DNA of 64,000 nt from Starkeya sp. ORNL1 (GTDB lineage Bacteria; Pseudomonadota; Alphaproteobacteria; Rhizobiales; Xanthobacteraceae): assembly GCF_012971745.1 (NCBI RefSeq), contig NZ_CP048834.1, positions 3,100,001 to 3,164,000 on the forward strand, read 5' to 3'. Position numbers and translations under genes: made by a program. Below the pieces are notes generated by a model. It was not told where the DNA came from, did no database searches, and worked only from the letters and a program-made list of their open reading frames with translations. Positions 61,832 to 64,000 of this stretch are shown one piece after another (position 1 is the stretch's first letter; each line of letters starts with the position of its first letter).

Positions 61832-62883
61832 GAGTTCTTGTCACGGGTGCCGACGGTTACATTGGGGCCGTTCTCGGCGCCAGGCTGCTCGATCGAGGCC
61901 ACTACGTGGCTGGGCTCGATACCGGCTTTTATCGGCGCGGCTGGCTGTTCGAGGATGGCTTGACCCGGCCGTCCGTTCTCACGAAGGACTTGCGCGACAT
62001 TGGCCTGGAAGATCTCGCGGGCGTCGAGGCGGTCGTCCACCTCTCGGAGCTCTCGAACGATCCGCTCGGCGAGAACGATCCTTCGGTCACATTCGCAATC
62101 AATCACGAAGGCTCGGTTCGCCTCGCTCGCCTGTGCAAGGCGGCCGGGGTCGCCCGCTTCGTCTACGCATCGTCGTGCAGCATCTATGGCGCGGGCGGGA
62201 GCGAAGCCAAAACGGAGCTCTCGAGCCTTCATCCGCAGACGGCCTATGCGAGGTGCAAGATCCTCGTGGAGGAGGAAGTCCGCAAGCTTTCGGGCATCGA
62301 CTTCGTGCCGGTTTTCCTCCGCAACGCCACGGCTTTTGGCGCGAGCCCGCGCCAGCGCTTCGACCTCGTGCTGAACAACCTCGCGGCTTGGGCTCATGCC
62401 GCCGGTGAAATCCGGATGACGAGCGACGGCACGCCTTGGCGACCGCTGGTACATGTCGAGGATATTTGCTCGGCGGTTCTTTGCGCGCTGGAAGCGCCGC
62501 GAGAAGCCGTGGCCGGGGAAGCCTTCAACGTCGGCGATAACGACCAAAACTATACAGTGCGGGACATTGCCGAGATTGTCGGCGCCGCGTTCCCGAACTG
62601 CCGCGTCACCTACGGACCAGCGAGCGGGGACAATCGCAGTTACCGTGTCTGCTTCGACAAGATCAGGGAGCGCATGCCGCGATTCCGCTGCGCCTGGAGT
62701 GCCGAACGCGGGGCGCTTCAGTTGCGCTCTGTGTTCGAAAGAATTCAGTTGGATCTTGCAACGCTCAACGCGCCTCCGTTCACGCGTCTCGAGGAGCTCA
62801 AGCATCTCAGGCGGACGGGGCAGATCAATGAAGCCTTGCGCTGGACGACTGGGGCTGTTCGGCCCGAGTCGGTCGCCGCCTGA
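61828..62883 (+). CDS. NAD-dependent epimerase/dehydratase (extended SDR)
   Basis: A 351-residue extended SDR: VLVTGADGYIGAVLGARLLDRGHYVAGLD (cofactor motif), VVHLSELSNDPLGEN, YASSCSIYG, and the catalytic AYARCKILVEE (Tyr-x3-Lys). RPLVHVEDICSAVLCALEAP and EAFNVGD are also typical. It is of the type often found beside rfbF and C-methyltransferases and probably reduces, dehydrates or epimerises an NDP-sugar. Starts by ATGA overlap with rfbF; a longer frame to 61735 is rejected. Confidence 0.87.
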   Translation: MRVLVTGADGYIGAVLGARLLDRGHYVAGLDTGFYRRGWLFEDGLTRPSVLTKDLRDIGLEDLAGVEAVVHLSELSNDPLGENDPSVTFAINHEGSVRLARLCKAAGVARFVYASSCSIYGAGGSEAKTELSSLHPQTAYARCKILVEEEVRKLSGIDFVPVFLRNATAFGASPRQRFDLVLNNLAAWAHAAGEIRMTSDGTPWRPLVHVEDICSAVLCALEAPREAVAGEAFNVGDNDQNYTVRDIAEIVGAAFPNCRVTYGPASGDNRSYRVCFDKIRERMPRFRCAWSAERGALQLRSVFERIQLDLATLNAPPFTRLEELKHLRRTGQINEALRWTTGAVRPESVAA

Positions 62884-62895
62884 CGGAGTGCAGCA

Positions 62896-63462
62896 TTGAT
62901 CTTCTCGGCGACAGATCTGGAGGGCGTGATTGCGATCGATATCGAGATGCAACACGACAGTCGCGGCTACTTCGCGCGGACGATGTGTCGAGACGAGTTC
63001 ACGTCTCGGGGCCTGGTTGTCGACTACGCACAGGACAGTATGTCCTTCAACCAGATACGTGGAACCCTGCGAGGCCTGCATTACCAGAATGCTCCTTGCG
63101 CCGAGACGAAGATCGTCCGTTGCGTGCAGGGCGCGATCTACGACGTACTCGTCGACATGCGGCCCGGCTCGAAGACATATCTGGCCTGGCAGAGCTTCGA
63201 GCTCTCCGCTAGCAACGGCAAGGCTGTCTACGTTCCGGAAGGCCTTGCCCATGGGTTCCAGACGCTGGCAGACGCGACTGTCGTTCAGTATCGAATCTCG
63301 GCGCCTTACGCCGCGCACGCCGCCGCCGGGATCCGATACGACGACCCACTTATCGCGATCGCCTGGCCCGAGCCGGTGACCGCAATCTCCGAAAAAGACG
63401 CGTCCTGGCCGGATCTGGAGAGATACGGGGAGCGGCGTCCGCTGCGGGCGGTGCCGACTTAA
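62896..63462 (+). CDS. rfbC: dTDP-4-dehydrorhamnose 3,5-epimerase-family protein
   Basis: A 188-residue RmlC-like cupin. DSRGYFARTMCRDEF, SFNQIRGTLRGLHYQ (the catalytic His of GLHYQ), VRCVQGAIYDVLVDMRPGS and VPEGLAHGFQTL match the family. In an operon with RfbF it may epimerise a CDP- rather than dTDP-linked 4-ketosugar. TTG start with GGAG 7 nt upstream. Confidence 0.88.
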   Translation: MIFSATDLEGVIAIDIEMQHDSRGYFARTMCRDEFTSRGLVVDYAQDSMSFNQIRGTLRGLHYQNAPCAETKIVRCVQGAIYDVLVDMRPGSKTYLAWQSFELSASNGKAVYVPEGLAHGFQTLADATVVQYRISAPYAAHAAAGIRYDDPLIAIAWPEPVTAISEKDASWPDLERYGERRPLRAVPT

Positions 63463-63477
63463 CGGGAGACGAGAGAG

Positions 63478-64000
63478 ATGCTTGAAGCACTCGGTGTCAA
63501 AGCGGGGGGCCTCCCGAGGGTCGATGTCGGCACGACGATTTCGACCCTCCAACCCAAGAAGGGGTGCCGCTTCTGTGGGACAGCTCTCAAGCATGTGTTT
63601 GTCGATCTCGGAATGTCGCCGCTCGCCAACTCCTATCTGCGGCGCGACGATCTCGGCAAGCCCGAACGTTTCTTCCCGTTACGAGCGTATGTCTGTGCTG
63701 AATGCTTTCTTGTACAGCTGGAGGATTACGAGAGTCCCGAAACTATCTTCAGCGACTACGCGTATTTTTCGTCGTTCTCGAATTCATGGCTCGATCACGC
63801 CCGGCGCTATGTCCGCGACATCTCCGAACGGTTCGCCATAGGAGAGCAGAGCCAAGTCGTCGAGATTGCCAGCAACGACGGCTATCTGCTTCAATATTTC
63901 GTCGAGCGGAACGTGCCGGTCCTCGGCATCGAACCGGCCGGGAACGTCGCGGAGGCAGCGCGTCGACGTGGAGTTCCAACCCATGTGAAATTCTTCGGCC
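63478..64000 (+). CDS. C-methyltransferase, TylCIII/NovU-like (C-terminus outside window)
   Basis: The first 174 residues are visible. A zinc-binding N-terminal domain has CRFCG (about 30-34) and CAEC (about 73-76), followed by LGMSPLANSYL and YFSSFSNSWLDHARRYV, then the SAM motif VVEIASNDGYLLQYF (about 128-142) and VLGIEPAGNVAEAA. These mark the Methyltransf_13/23 sugar C-methyltransferases that act at C3 of 4-ketosugars (TylCIII, NovU). ATG at 63478 has GGGAGACGAGAG upstream. Predicts a 3-C-methyl branched sugar in the polymer. Confidence 0.87.
   Translation, partial: MLEALGVKAGGLPRVDVGTTISTLQPKKGCRFCGTALKHVFVDLGMSPLANSYLRRDDLGKPERFFPLRAYVCAECFLVQLEDYESPETIFSDYAYFSSFSNSWLDHARRYVRDISERFAIGEQSQVVEIASNDGYLLQYFVERNVPVLGIEPAGNVAEAARRRGVPTHVKFFG

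Noticed and set aside
61648..63594. 648-codon open frame on the minus strand over the rfbF operon
   Set aside because: Antisense shadow in high-GC DNA; the plus strand carries four recognisable families with good ribosome-binding sites.

Overview
The window reads as a high-GC alphaproteobacterial chromosome, most likely Hyphomicrobiales (Rhizobiales). The signs are RIME-like 118-bp intergenic palindromic repeats, an ExoF/ExoP/ExoY/ExoA-style exopolysaccharide (EPS) gene set, an HWE-type histidine kinase and FNR/FixK-type binding boxes. I recognise no rRNA, tRNA or CRISPR array. No genus can be fixed from the sequence alone.

Region 1 (1-11.15 kb) is a catabolic uptake locus. It holds a partial amidase, an NTF2-like protein and a PLP decarboxylase-family enzyme on the minus strand. 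A polyamine-type ABC importer (ATPase, binding protein, two permeases) and an M24 peptidase follow on the plus strand, then a LacI-family regulator and a class III aminotransferase. Three GAAACGTTTC-type palindromes lie at the promoters of these genes and look like one LacI-family regulon. A pair of inverted RIME-like repeats (8405-8521 and 11035-11152) brackets lacI and the aminotransferase. An FMN-dependent alpha-hydroxy-acid dehydrogenase follows.

Region 2 (12.35-17.6 kb) is a decayed mobile element. It has an AlpA-like regulator, a large primase/helicase (P-loop, DUF3987-like), a hypothetical protein and a terminase small subunit, with fragments of two different tyrosine integrases at its edges. 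No capsid, portal or tail gene is present, which recalls phage satellites (PICI type) more than a prophage. A NarL-type response regulator and a Crp/Fnr-family regulator follow.

Region 3 (19.5-64 kb, continuing beyond the window) is a large EPS locus of the Wzx/Wzy type. It has an initiating sugar-phosphate transferase (44.75 kb), many glycosyltransferases, Wzx flippase (23.4 kb), Wzy polymerase (22 kb), Wzz/ExoP-like co-polymerase (47.7 kb) and ExoF-like export protein (42.4 kb). Sugar-nucleotide genes include a LegB-like dehydratase, a DegT aminotransferase, three nucleotidyltransferases, a formyltransferase, and an rfbF-epimerase-rfbC-C-methyltransferase run at the right end. Two parallel beta-helix proteins, one a Tat/lipoprotein candidate and one an RTX protein beside its own type I secretion genes, probably process the polymer.

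At least seven copies of a 16-bp palindrome, CTTGAY-N4-RTCAAG (the FNR/FixK consensus), lie in intergenic gaps of region 3 and nowhere I could find in regions 1-2. The Crp/Fnr protein at 18.4-19.1 kb is the obvious candidate to bind them. The locus is also full of recombination scars: pieces of asnB, a glycosyltransferase, araC and an IS5-type transposase mark the borders of modules, so it appears to have been assembled by shuffling.
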